A DNA stretch of 64,000 nt from Anaerofustis stercorihominis (GTDB taxonomy: Bacteria > Bacillota > Clostridia > Eubacteriales > Anaerofustaceae). The notes beneath the pieces are model-generated. The model was not told the DNA's origin, made no database searches, and saw only the letters and a list, made by a program, of their open reading frames with translations. Below are positions 41,167 to 49,156 of this stretch, one piece after another. A program made the position numbers and the translations under genes. Position 1 is the first letter of the stretch. Each line of letters opens with the position of its first letter. Location: positions 1 through 64,000 of the forward strand of contig NZ_JANJZK010000003.1 in assembly GCF_024623185.1 (NCBI RefSeq). The letters run 5' to 3'.

Positions 41167-41841
41167 TTATAATAATTTCTTATTCTTATGTTCTCCGGTC
41201 AAATAAAATATTACCCATTCACATATATTAGTTGCATGATCCCCGATACGTTCCAAATACTTAATCAGCATAAGTGTATCCATCGCAAGGCTCGGAGAAA
41301 TTTTATCCGATTTAAGCCCTTTTATTATATCATCTCTAACTTCGTAAAACAACTCATCAACTTCATTATCGGTCTTTATGGTAGTCCTTGCAAGTTCTAA
41401 GTTATCGTTAATAAAAGCAGAAATACTGGATGCTACCATTTCCAAATCAATATTTGCCATTTCCAATATCTTATTATCCACAATTCTAAAAGGTTCAGGA
41501 TTTTTTTCTTTTTCATCATCTAAGCAGATTGAAGCGATATCAGCCGCATGGTCTCCTATTCTTTCCATATCGGTGATCATCTTCATAGCCGTTGATATAA
41601 GTCTTAAATCAGTAGCTACAGGCTGCTGTCTTAATATAAGCTTTAAACATCTTGCTTCGATCTTTCTTTCCATTTCGTTTATCGCTTTATCCGATTCGAT
41701 TATATCTTTTGCAGCTTCTTCATCATCACTTTCTATTGCATTAAATGAAGTCTTTATTGCTTTTTCAATCATGGAACCCATTTCTACAAGCTCATGATGT
41801 AATAAATCTAATTCTTCATCAAATCTTCTTCTTGCACTCAT
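41167..41841 (-). CDS. phoU: Phosphate-transport regulator PhoU
   Basis: A 224-residue cytoplasmic protein made of two homologous three-helix bundles. Each has the PhoU metal-binding pattern: MERIGDHAADIASIC (about residues 90-104) and LERIGDHATNICEWV (about 194-208). PhoU links the Pst transporter to PhoR and represses phosphate signalling when phosphate is ample. It is between pstB and phoB, the usual place. The gene begins 22 bases after pstB and the ATG has an AAGGAG site. Confidence 0.96.
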   Translation of the reverse strand: MSARRRFDEELDLLHHELVEMGSMIEKAIKTSFNAIESDDEEAAKDIIESDKAINEMERKIEARCLKLILRQQPVATDLRLISTAMKMITDMERIGDHAADIASICLDDEKEKNPEPFRIVDNKILEMANIDLEMVASSISAFINDNLELARTTIKTDNEVDELFYEVRDDIIKGLKSDKISPSLAMDTLMLIKYLERIGDHATNICEWVIFYLTGEHKNKKLL

Positions 41842-41863
41842 TTATATTCTCCTTTATATATTA

Positions 41864-42625
41864 TCAACCAAATCTTCCGGTTATATATTCTTCCGTCTTC
41901 GGATGTTTGGGATTTGCAAACAGCGCCGATGTCTTATTGTATTCGATAAGCTCTCCCAGAAGGAAAAAAGCAGTCTTGTCGGAAATCCTTGCAGCTTGCT
42001 GCATATTGTGTGTAACAATAACAACAGTGTATTTTTTCTTTAAATCAAATACCAATTCTTCTATTTTCATAGTGGAAATAGGGTCTAATGCACTTGTAGG
42101 TTCATCCATCAAAAGGATTTCAGGCTCTACTGCCAATGCTCTCGCAATGCAAAGCCTCTGCTGCTGACCTCCCGATAACCCAAATGCGGATTTTTTTAGT
42201 CTGTCTTTTACTTCATCAAATAAAGCCGCGCCCTTCAAACTTCTCTCTACGATCTCATCAAGCTCACTTTTATTTTTTATCCCATGAACTTTAGGTCCGT
42301 AAGCGATATTATCATAAATACTCATTGGGAATGGATTAGGCTTTTGAAATACCATCCCAACTTTTTTTCTAAGAAGAGTTACATCTATATCTTCATCGTA
42401 AATATTTTCATTATCTATTAAGATCTCTCCGGTTATTTTTACACCTTCCACAAGATCGTTCATCCTATTTATGCTTTTTAAATATGTTGATTTTCCGCAT
42501 CCGCTGGGACCTATTAACGAAACTACTTCATTTTCTAAAATATCCATATTAATGTTTTTCAAAGCATGGTTTTCAGAATAGTAAAGGTCCATATTTTTAG
42601 TTATGATTTTTTTTCTACTTTCCAT
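41864..42625 (-). CDS. pstB: Phosphate ABC transporter ATP-binding protein PstB
   Basis: The ATPase of the PstSCAB importer, acting on the inner membrane face. The 253-residue protein has Walker [14 protein letters not shown], the ABC signature [16 protein letters not shown], Walker [14 protein letters not shown] and the H-loop [10 protein letters not shown]. The [20 protein letters not shown] segment is diagnostic for PstB rather than another ABC family. Eight bases separate it from pstA. Confidence 0.98.
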   Translation of the reverse strand: MESRKKIITKNMDLYYSENHALKNINMDILENEVVSLIGPSGCGKSTYLKSINRMNDLVEGVKITGEILIDNENIYDEDIDVTLLRKKVGMVFQKPNPFPMSIYDNIAYGPKVHGIKNKSELDEIVERSLKGAALFDEVKDRLKKSAFGLSGGQQQRLCIARALAVEPEILLMDEPTSALDPISTMKIEELVFDLKKKYTVVIVTHNMQQAARISDKTAFFLLGELIEYNKTSALFANPKHPKTEEYITGRFG

Positions 42626-42633
42626 TTTTCCTC

Positions 42634-43482
42634 CTACTTAGCTTCTAACTTCTTTAATAGAAGCCTAGCCGATACATTTATAATAAGTACTATTACGATT
42701 AATATACTCGCAAGTGCAAAACAAACAGAGAGATTTTCACCCCTTGAAGCATATAAGTAAAGCTGAACGGTAAGAGTTGCACCGCTTTTAAATATATGAT
42801 CTATCACTCCTCCCGTCAGCATATACCCCATTCCCGCGGTAAATATCAAAGCAGCACTTTCACCTACGACTTTGCCTATACTAAGAATTACTGCCGTTAC
42901 AATCCCGGGCATAGAACAAGGAAGCAGAATAGTTCTTATTAAATATATCTTTTTAGCTCCCATTCCCAGAGCACCTTCTCTGTACATATTAGGTACACTG
43001 CTTAAAGCTTCCTGTGTAGTTCTTATTAGTGTCGGAAGGACCATAATAGATAAAGTAAGTGCACCTGATATGATAGATACTCTCAATCCCAAAAATATGC
43101 TAAAAAACATATAGCCGAACAAACCATATATGATTGAAGGAATACCCGCTAAAGTTTGAGTTGTAAATTCCACTGCTTTAACTAATTTACTGTCTTTTCT
43201 TGCATATTCATTAAGATAAATCGCACTTCCTATTCCGATTGGAACTGCAATAACAAGAGTCAAAACTATCATATATAAAGTATTGACTATCATCGGAAAT
43301 ACACCGACAGAACCCGTAAGTTCACTTGGAGAAGTCGTCAGCATTTTTAAATCAATACTCCCCACACCTTTAACCATTACATATAAAATAAGTGATAAAG
43401 CAAGAAGTGCGGTAAATCCTGCACTGAGGATAACAAGAAACTTAAGTATATTATCTATTAATCTAAATTTTTTCTTTTTCAT
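42634..43482 (-). CDS. pstA: Phosphate ABC transporter permease PstA
   Basis: One of the two membrane subunits of the Pst importer, with about six transmembrane segments. The 282-residue protein has the PstA loop [17 protein letters not shown] and the permease EAA-type loop [21 protein letters not shown] start at the ATG at 43482, preceded by GGGAGG and 13 bases after pstC. A frame beginning at 43533 would run back into pstC and adds a non-family extension. Confidence 0.95.
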   Translation of the reverse strand: MKKKKFRLIDNILKFLVILSAGFTALLALSLILYVMVKGVGSIDLKMLTTSPSELTGSVGVFPMIVNTLYMIVLTLVIAVPIGIGSAIYLNEYARKDSKLVKAVEFTTQTLAGIPSIIYGLFGYMFFSIFLGLRVSIISGALTLSIMVLPTLIRTTQEALSSVPNMYREGALGMGAKKIYLIRTILLPCSMPGIVTAVILSIGKVVGESAALIFTAGMGYMLTGGVIDHIFKSGATLTVQLYLYASRGENLSVCFALASILIVIVLIINVSARLLLKKLEAK

Positions 43483-43495
43483 CGCTTCCTCCCGC

Positions 43496-44383
43496 TTAAT
43501 CATATTTCTTGTCTGCTTTAGATAAGAAGACATTTAATACTAAGTTTATTATCATAATAAAGATAAATAATACTAGCCCGATTGCAAATAATGCATCTTT
43601 ATGTAAGCCGACAGCATAAGACATTTCCGATACTATCCCACTGGTCATAAGTCTTACAGACTGGAATATACCCGGCATATTAACGCTGTTACCGGTAACC
43701 ATAATAACTGCCATAGTCTCTCCTATAGCCCTGCCTATGCCAAGCACGATACTTGTTGTGATACCGCTCCTTGCAGCAGGAATAAGTATTTTGAATATAG
43801 TCTGCATTTTAGTAGCACCAAGACCTAACGAAGCTTCTTTATATTCACTGGGAAGAGATCTGATACTATTTTCGCTTATAGTTACGATTGTAGGAAGTAT
43901 CATTATTGATAATACAATCATACCCGTAAAAAGATTTGCTCCATAGGATAGATTAAATATTTTTGCAATAAAAGGAACCAATAATATAAGTCCTACAAAT
44001 CCATATATGACAGAAGGGATACCGGATAGTATTTCTATAAACGGTCTGATAAAATTAGCAACTTTTTTATTTGCTATTTCACTTAAAAATACTGCCGTCA
44101 ACACCCCTATAGGAACGCCTATAATAATAGCACCGAATGTGGCAAAGATACTTGAAAGTATCATTGGAAGAATTCCGTAGCTGGGATTTGCTCCTGTCGG
44201 GTTCCAAACCGTACCAAATAGAAAGTTAAAAAGACCTATCTCTTTAACTGCTGGAAATCCTGATATAATCATGTATAAGCTTATAACGATAACGCTTATA
44301 ATGGAAATAACAGCGCAAAATAAAAAAATCTTTTCAAATATCCCGGATACTCTATCCTGCTTGGTTTTATTTTTTAATTTCAT
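43496..44383 (-). CDS. pstC: Phosphate ABC transporter permease PstC
   Basis: The other permease of Pst, with 295 residues and six predicted membrane segments. It carries ILSGIPSVIYGFVGLILLVP and the EAA-type loop KEASLGLGATKMQTIFKILIPAA. The NPTGANPSYGILPMI segment is typical of PstC. An AGAGG site precedes the ATG. A stem-loop lies between it and pstS, which may lower its expression relative to pstS. Confidence 0.96.
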   Translation of the reverse strand: MKLKNKTKQDRVSGIFEKIFLFCAVISIISVIVISLYMIISGFPAVKEIGLFNFLFGTVWNPTGANPSYGILPMILSSIFATFGAIIIGVPIGVLTAVFLSEIANKKVANFIRPFIEILSGIPSVIYGFVGLILLVPFIAKIFNLSYGANLFTGMIVLSIMILPTIVTISENSIRSLPSEYKEASLGLGATKMQTIFKILIPAARSGITTSIVLGIGRAIGETMAVIMVTGNSVNMPGIFQSVRLMTSGIVSEMSYAVGLHKDALFAIGLVLFIFIMIINLVLNVFLSKADKKYD

Positions 44384-44404
44384 CCGCTTACCTCTTAAAA
44401 TGTA

Positions 44405-44434
44405 ACATTAATGCACCATAAGGTGCATTAATGT
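44405..44434 (-). promoter_or_regulatory. Perfect stem-loop between pstS and pstC
   Basis: ACATTAATGCACC (44405-44417) pairs without mismatch with GGTGCATTAATGT (44422-44434), around a four-base loop. On the minus strand the stem is followed by TACATTTTAAG, which is a poor U tract, so it is not a full terminator. It lies 25 bases after the pstS stop and 21 before the pstC start. The likely role is stabilising the pstS mRNA 3' end or reducing read-through to pstC, so that binding protein exceeds permease. Confidence 0.75.
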
Positions 44435-44459
44435 ATGTAAATTTATTTATTATTTATTC

Positions 44460-45257
44460 TTATTTTACTTTTACAAAGTGACTGCTCTCTACAATACCTT
44501 GTCCGTCACCACTTAACATATATTCTACAAAAGCTTTTACTTCACTTGAAGCATCTCCGCTAGTTACTACTATAAATGGTCTTTGAACTTTATAACTTCC
44601 GTCAGAAACTGTACTTTCGCTTGGAGCAACTCCGTCAACTTTTACAGCCTTTAATTCATCATCTACATATCCCAGTGACATATAACCTATAGCACCTTTT
44701 GTTGTAGCAACAGTTGATTTTACTTGTCCCGTTTCATTTAATTCTGCTTTGTATTTGCATTTTTCTTCAACGTCAAGGATACTTTCAAAACCATCTCTTG
44801 TACCGCTTCCGGCTTCTCTTCCAACAACGACGATTTCGCTGTCATCGCCACCTACATCTTTCCAGTTTGTGATCTTACCTGTGTAGATGTCAGCAATTTG
44901 CCCGCTAGTCAAGTTTTTAACTTTGTTATCTTTGTTTACGACGATTGCAATACCGTCAATAGCTACTTGATATTCTGTTAATCCTTGTTCTTTTTCTTCA
45001 TCTTTAAGTTCCCTGCTTAACATACCAACTTGAGCACTCCCGTCCTTTACGCTTGTTACACCCGCTGACGAACCTCCGCCTTGAACATCGATAGTTACAT
45101 CATTATTTAATTGATAAGCCTCAGCCCAAGCTTTTGCGACACTTTCCATAGATGTGGAACCCGCCATTGTTATTGTACCGGAACTAGAAGCTCCGCAGCC
45201 GGCAAAGCCGATTAAACATAATGCTGATAAACATACAGCCAATAATTTCTTTTTCAT
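44460..45257 (-). CDS. pstS: Phosphate-binding lipoprotein PstS
   Basis: The substrate-binding component of Pst, anchored outside the membrane by a lipidated cysteine: the 265-residue precursor has lipobox GFAGC. Phosphate-binding blocks are AGSTSMESVAKAWAEAY, GGSSAGVTSVKDGSAQ and VVGREAGSGTRDGFE. It is the first gene of the pst-pho operon, and a stem-loop follows it. The 202 bases before it (to the MerR terminator) are AT-rich with possible promoter elements, but no clear PhoB boxes. Confidence 0.97.
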   Translation of the reverse strand: MKKKLLAVCLSALCLIGFAGCGASSSGTITMAGSTSMESVAKAWAEAYQLNNDVTIDVQGGGSSAGVTSVKDGSAQVGMLSRELKDEEKEQGLTEYQVAIDGIAIVVNKDNKVKNLTSGQIADIYTGKITNWKDVGGDDSEIVVVGREAGSGTRDGFESILDVEEKCKYKAELNETGQVKSTVATTKGAIGYMSLGYVDDELKAVKVDGVAPSESTVSDGSYKVQRPFIVVTSGDASSEVKAFVEYMLSGDGQGIVESSHFVKVK

Positions 45258-45374
45258 TCTTTTTTATTTTCCTCTCTTTGAAATGATATTTATTATGTGG
45301 TTATCATATATCAATATCAATTTTCCGGAAATCATACTTTAGTAAATATAAAGTAAAAAAAACGTAAAACGGCA

Positions 45375-45419
45375 AAAAAATAAACATAGAAAAATTTACT
45401 TTATCTATGTTTATTTTTT
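45375..45419 (-). terminator. Terminator of the MerR gene, upstream of pstS
   Basis: A perfect 16-base stem, AAAAAATAAACATAGA (45375-45390) with TCTATGTTTATTTTTT (45404-45419), has a 13-base loop. It lies about 70 bases after the MerR stop codon and isolates the MerR island from the pst operon, which is transcribed in the same direction. Confidence 0.75.
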
Positions 45420-45487
45420 CATTTATACTTTATTAAAATCATTAAAATTTTATATATTTACTTTTTATAATTTTAAAAATCAAAAAT

Positions 45488-45871
45488 TTAATTTTTAATT
45501 AAATTATCTTCACATTTTTTCATCAGACCCTTATCATATCTTTCAATTTTATAATCCAAGCGCTCCAATGTGCTTTGCATTTCGGCAATTTTTTTACTTA
45601 ATTTTTCACGTTCTTCCATTAAAATTTCTTTTCTTCCTTCAATGGTTTTGTCGCCCTCTTGAAATAAAGCTACATATTCAACCAAAGATTCTATGGAAAG
45701 TCCCGCACTTCTCATGCATTTTATAAATTCAATCCAATTCAAGTCTTCTTCCCTGAATTCTCTTATCCCACCGCCGTTTCTTGGAACATGAGGAATAAGA
45801 CCAATTCTTTCATAATAACGAATGGTGTCTCCTGATATATCTAATTTTTTACTTACTTCGGCTATTTTCAT
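45488..45871 (-). CDS. MerR-family regulator, AdhR/NmlR-like
   Basis: A 127-residue MerR-type activator. The winged helix-turn-helix (residues 1-70) begins MKIAEVSKKLDISGDTIRYYERIGL, of which the conserved TIRYYE is diagnostic. The C-terminal coiled coil (about 80-120) mediates dimerisation. It has one central cysteine, C52 in FIKCMRSAGLS, the same position as the electrophile-sensing Cys52 of B. subtilis AdhR, and no C-terminal metal-binding loop. I start at the ATG at 45871, preceded by GGAGG; a TTG at 45889 would include the ribosome site in the coding frame. It probably autoregulates via 45925-45955 and controls the flavodoxin promoter at 48252-48282. Confidence 0.9.
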   Translation of the reverse strand: MKIAEVSKKLDISGDTIRYYERIGLIPHVPRNGGGIREFREEDLNWIEFIKCMRSAGLSIESLVEYVALFQEGDKTIEGRKEILMEEREKLSKKIAEMQSTLERLDYKIERYDKGLMKKCEDNLIKN

Positions 45872-45924
45872 AATAAGAACCTCCGACAATAATTTAGTAT
45901 TTTATAAAGTTATTATTTTTTTCT

Positions 45925-45955
45925 ATTATATAACCTGTAGTGGACTCCAAGTCAA
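45925..45955 (-). promoter_or_regulatory. MerR-type promoter/operator of the MerR gene
   Basis: On the minus strand -35 TTGACT (45950-45955) is separated from a perfect -10 TATAAT (45925-45930) by 19 bases, the over-long spacer typical of MerR activation. The spacer carries one arm of the dyad, the sequence complementary to ACTCCAAGT (45944-45952), and a degenerate second arm CTGTAGT. It shares the first arm and the -35 exactly with the flavodoxin operator. Confidence 0.8.
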
Positions 45956-46025
45956 GTATTAAAAAAACAAATTAAATAAAACATTTTTTTATTTTACCAG
46001 ATATGCTTCTATTAAACACAAATAA

Positions 46026-46436
46026 TTATTTTAATTTATTATAATCTTCATTACTTACTGCTTCCAGCCACTCATTTGATGAGTCTTCTGCGGGAACTTC
46101 TACAGCCAAATGAACAAACCAGCTGTCTTTAGCAGCTCCGTGCCAATGCTTGACTTCCGGAGGAATGTTTACGACGTCTCCCGGGAATAACTCCTTTGCA
46201 TCTTTGCCCCATTCCTGATAGTACCCTCTGCCACCGGTCACCAAAAGGATTTGCCCTCCTTTATGATGTATATGCCAGTTATTTCTGCACCCCGGTTCAA
46301 AAGTTACATTTCCTATACTTACACCTTCCGTAGACAGCATATTCAAATAGCTTTGTCCTACAAAATAATCTTTAAAAGCGTCATTTTTGTTTCCTCTTTC
46401 AAAAATCTCATTATCCAATTGTTTTATTTCATTCAT
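46026..46436 (-). CDS. Cupin-domain protein
   Basis: A 136-residue single-domain cupin. Motif 1 is PGCRNNWHIHHKGGQILLV with two metal-binding histidines and Gln where many cupins have Glu, and motif 2 is PGDVVNIPPEVKHWHGA. The family (COG1917 type) is usual beside CMD-domain proteins. Function is unproven; a metal-binding dioxygenase or isomerase-like role is possible. ATG follows AAGGAG. It is the last gene of the flavodoxin-CMD-cupin transcript, 27 bases after the CMD gene. Confidence 0.88.
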   Translation of the reverse strand: MNEIKQLDNEIFERGNKNDAFKDYFVGQSYLNMLSTEGVSIGNVTFEPGCRNNWHIHHKGGQILLVTGGRGYYQEWGKDAKELFPGDVVNIPPEVKHWHGAAKDSWFVHLAVEVPAEDSSNEWLEAVSNEDYNKLK

Positions 46437-46463
46437 TTTGATTTCTCCTTGATTTAAATATAT

Positions 46464-47222
46464 TTATTTTTCTTTCTTTTCTGCTTCATTTACGCAGTTA
46501 AGCGCATTTAAAGAACGAGGATAACCTATATAAGGAAGACAATGGGAAATTATTTTTATCAAGAATTCTTTATCATTTCCTATTTTCATATTTGCGGCGG
46601 CATGGCTTATGAGCTGAGGTTCACATCCGCCTTGAGCAGATAAGAAACAGAAAGTTATCATTTCTCTTTCTTTATAATTAAGACCTCTTCTCGTATAATA
46701 ATCCCCAAAACAATTTGCAGCCAGCCAATAATTTATATGTTTACTTTCTTCGGGACCGGATTTCCAAAAGTCTTTCATATGTTCTCCGAAAATATCCACT
46801 TGAACTTGACTGCCTTTTTCTCTTCTGTTTTCTTTAGTGGTTGTAGACTGACTTTCAAGGGGAAGTTCAATTCCTCTTTCTCTTAAAATTTCATTTGTTG
46901 CTTTTAAAAATGGAAGAACTCTTCCAATACCTAAATATGCGGCTCCCTGATAAACTATTTCTTTGATTTCTATTGGAGTGATTTGAGCTTCCGGTGCGGA
47001 TAATAACATTATTTTGTATTCGTCTATCCCCTGGCATCCTATCAATGCAGATAAAATAGCTATAAACCTAGTTTTTTCGTCCAAATCATTTTGATTTATA
47101 ACTTCATCCAATACAAAATTATTAAATATCTCCATAAAATCAGGATCAGTATCTATTAAATCCAAACTATCTAAAGAAGAAATTTTTTTATCATACTCTT
47201 TTGCTTTTTCATAAATTGACAT
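46464..47222 (-). CDS. Carboxymuconolactone decarboxylase (CMD/AhpD-like) protein, two-domain
   Basis: A 252-residue protein with two CMD domains, at about residues 30-110 and 165-245. The second keeps the cysteine/histidine pair in AQGGCEPQLISHAA; the first has ALIGCQGIDEY, with Cys but no matching His. The family includes AhpD peroxidase partners and the gamma-carboxymuconolactone decarboxylase; homologues next to cupins and flavodoxins are usually thiol-active. The single-Cys second domain is less like AhpD, which uses CxxC. The stop of the first flavodoxin lies one base upstream, indicating coupling. Confidence 0.88.
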   Translation of the reverse strand: MSIYEKAKEYDKKISSLDSLDLIDTDPDFMEIFNNFVLDEVINQNDLDEKTRFIAILSALIGCQGIDEYKIMLLSAPEAQITPIEIKEIVYQGAAYLGIGRVLPFLKATNEILRERGIELPLESQSTTTKENRREKGSQVQVDIFGEHMKDFWKSGPEESKHINYWLAANCFGDYYTRRGLNYKEREMITFCFLSAQGGCEPQLISHAAANMKIGNDKEFLIKIISHCLPYIGYPRSLNALNCVNEAEKKEK

Positions 47223-47223
47223 A

Positions 47224-47700
47224 TTATTCTGCCTCGATCCAATCTTTTAATACTTCATCACAGCCATTTACGCTGCTGCCGCTGATAGGAAGTCCTTTTG
47301 CAATTAGAGAATTCGGACATAAGTCTTTTATATTCTTCTCGCTTCTTCCCATACGACTTCCTCCATGTGTACAGAAAGGATAGATTTTTTTACCGCTTAG
47401 GTCATATCCTTCCAAAAAAGTAAACACTGCCATAGGCATCGTACTCCACCAATTCGGATAACCAAGGTAAATCACATCGTATGAATCCATATCCTCTACG
47501 CTATTCTCTACTTTAGGTCTTGCATTTGAATTAATTTCTTTTTTTGCAATATCGACCGTCTCGTTATAATTATTTGGATACCTTTTAACCGGCTTTATTT
47601 CAAATAAGTCACTGTTAGTTAAACCTGCTATTTTTTCTGCTGCGGTTTTCGTATTCCCGCTATGTGAAAAATAAGCTACCAAAGATTTTTTACTGTTCAT
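47224..47700 (-). CDS. Flavodoxin-like protein, distal copy
   Basis: A 158-residue FMN-binding flavodoxin (flavodoxin_4 type). The phosphate-binding loop is YFSHSGNTKTAA near residue 11, and FMN-ring contacts are expected in GYPNWWSTMPMAVFTFL and FCTHGGSRMGRS. It is probably an electron carrier or NAD(P)H:quinone-reductase-like enzyme in the cytoplasm. It is 29 bases after the other flavodoxin and overlaps no gene. The two share the same fold and similar motifs, so they may be diverged duplicates. Confidence 0.9.
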   Translation of the reverse strand: MNSKKSLVAYFSHSGNTKTAAEKIAGLTNSDLFEIKPVKRYPNNYNETVDIAKKEINSNARPKVENSVEDMDSYDVIYLGYPNWWSTMPMAVFTFLEGYDLSGKKIYPFCTHGGSRMGRSEKNIKDLCPNSLIAKGLPISGSSVNGCDEVLKDWIEAE

Positions 47701-47729
47701 TTTTTATCTCCTTTTAATTTTATTATTTT

Positions 47730-48203
47730 TTATAATCTATTTATCCATAAATTTATTTTATTCATGGAAGTCTCTAAATTACTTCCGTTAAATTTTATAT
47801 TAATCTCATTTTTTACTTGTGAATTTTTTGCCATATTTTTTATATCATTAACAGTACTTCCTATCCACCCTCCGTTGGTAATGAAAGAAATAATAATTTT
47901 TCCGCTTAAATCATATTTAGAAAGAAAAGTTCTGACTGCAGGAGCAAATGTATACCACCAAACGGGACTTCCCAATAGTATTTCGTTATAGTTATTTAAG
48001 TCTGTTTTTATTTCTTTAATTTCCGGCATATAGCCACTGTCAGTTTCTTTTTTCCCCTGCTCAACTACATCATCATAACTTCCGCTGTAAGGTTTTACTG
48101 TTTCTATTCTCACGATATCAACATCAAGTTTATCTTTTAAAATATCCACTATCTTTTTTGTATTATCCGTGTATGAACAATAAACAATCAATTTCTTTTT
48201 CAT
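47730..48203 (-). CDS. Flavodoxin-like protein, promoter-proximal copy
   Basis: A 157-residue flavodoxin with the P-loop YCSYTDNTKKIV, a variant with Cys and Tyr where the other copy has FSHSG, and GSPVWWYTFAPAVRTFL and FITNGGWIGST as flavin-binding loops. It is the first gene after the MerR-type operator (49 bases from its -10), so it should be the most directly induced. FMN binding is inferred. The start is ATG with a GGAGGATAA site. Confidence 0.9.
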   Translation of the reverse strand: MKKKLIVYCSYTDNTKKIVDILKDKLDVDIVRIETVKPYSGSYDDVVEQGKKETDSGYMPEIKEIKTDLNNYNEILLGSPVWWYTFAPAVRTFLSKYDLSGKIIISFITNGGWIGSTVNDIKNMAKNSQVKNEINIKFNGSNLETSMNKINLWINRL

Positions 48204-48251
48204 TTTATCCTCCGTAAAACATATTTTTGTAAATACTTTCTTTACATTAAC

Positions 48252-48282
48252 ACCCTATCACTTGGAGTGAACTCCAAGTCAA
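48252..48282 (-). promoter_or_regulatory. MerR-type promoter/operator of the flavodoxin-CMD-cupin operon
   Basis: On the minus strand -35 TTGACT (48277-48282) and -10 TAGGGT (48252-48257) are separated by 19 bases. The spacer holds a perfect dyad, ACTTGGAGT (48260-48268) and ACTCCAAGT (48271-48279) around GA. This is the classic MerR arrangement, in which bound regulator realigns the two hexamers. The poor -10 fits a promoter that depends on the activator. Confidence 0.88.
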
Positions 48283-48305
48283 GTACTTTTTTAAATTTAT
48301 AACAA

Positions 48306-48338
48306 AAAAAGAGCATATGATTTTCATATGCTCTTTTT
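48306..48338 (-). terminator. Terminator of the aquaporin gene
   Basis: AAAAAGAGCATATGA (48306-48320) pairs perfectly over 15 bases with TCATATGCTCTTTTT (48324-48338) with a TTT loop, and ends in a U tract on the minus strand. It lies 11 bases beyond the aquaporin stop. Confidence 0.87.
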
Positions 48339-48349
48339 ATAATCTATTA

Positions 48350-49042
48350 TTATTTTTCCGTGGAATATAAATATTTATGAACAAAAGCAGCAATTGCACC
48401 GCCAACCAAAGGTGCAAGGATAAATAACCAAACCTGAGATAAAGCTGCTCCTCCCGTAAATATTGCAGGTGCCAAACTCCTTGCAGGATTGACAGAGGTT
48501 CCTGTTAAAGGAATACCTATTATATGTACAAAAGTAAGTGTTAAACCAATTACAAGACCTGCCATATGACTTGTTTTTTCATTGTCCGTCACTCTTAAAA
48601 TAGTCATTATAAATACAAAAGTAAGAATAACTTCCACTGCTAAAGCTCCGGCCATATTTAAACCGACTCCGCTTAATTCTCCGTAACCATTGGCGCCAAA
48701 TCCTCTAAGTCCCTGACTTGCCGATGTAATGAATGCAAGTACTCCGCTTCCGGCTAAAGCACCAAGTACCTGTGCTATTACATATCCTATAAAATCATTC
48801 AAGTTCATTCTGCCCGTAATAAGCATAGACAAAGAAACTGCCGGATTGACATGACATCCCGATATATCTCCTATCGCATAAGCAGCCGCTACGATTGCAA
48901 GCCCAAATGCAAGTGCAATAGCTACTACCCCTAAAAATCCGCTTTCCATTCCCCCTGTAAAACCGCCTAAGACTACTGCAGTCCCGCAACCGAAGAATAC
49001 TAATACAAATGTTCCAATAAATTCTGCTAAATACTTTTTCAA
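48350..49042 (-). CDS. aqpZ: Aquaporin Z-type water channel
   Basis: A 230-residue channel with six membrane spans and the two half-helix NPA motifs, CHVNPAVSLSM and SVNPARSLAPAIF. The selectivity-filter pattern with His in FVHIIGIPLTGTSVNPAR, and Thr-Ser before the second NPA, matches AqpZ rather than the glycerol facilitator GlpF. The start codon is TTG at 49042 (preceded by AGAGAGGAAATAG), with the N-terminus MKKYLAEFIGTFVLV. It is monocistronic, between terminators on both sides. Confidence 0.92.
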   Translation of the reverse strand: MKKYLAEFIGTFVLVFFGCGTAVVLGGFTGGMESGFLGVVAIALAFGLAIVAAAYAIGDISGCHVNPAVSLSMLITGRMNLNDFIGYVIAQVLGALAGSGVLAFITSASQGLRGFGANGYGELSGVGLNMAGALAVEVILTFVFIMTILRVTDNEKTSHMAGLVIGLTLTFVHIIGIPLTGTSVNPARSLAPAIFTGGAALSQVWLFILAPLVGGAIAAFVHKYLYSTEK

Positions 49043-49113
49043 AACTATTTCCTCTCTTTAATTATATTTATTGTGTCTTTACTCAGTAATTAGTATAGCA
49101 TATATCGACAAAT

Positions 49114-49141
49114 AAAAAAAGAGAAGATTTCTCCTCTCTTT
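49114..49141 (-). terminator. Terminator of the PrsA-like gene
   Basis: On the minus strand AAAGAGAGGA pairs with TCTTCTCTTT over ten positions (one G-T) around a GAAA tetraloop, followed by four more Ts. It lies 15 bases beyond the stop codon of the PrsA-like gene. Confidence 0.87.
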
Positions 49142-49156
49142 AATAATTTATTTACA

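Noticed and set aside
41745-42167. Plus-strand frame across the phoU-pstB junction
   Set aside because: It spans the junction of two conserved genes and has no family signature; the real genes on the minus strand explain all the sequence.
45258-45374. Direct-repeat PhoB boxes before pstS, for example TTTACT-like units near 45330-45355
   Set aside because: Repeats in this AT-rich stretch have no consistent spacing or consensus, so they cannot be separated from chance.
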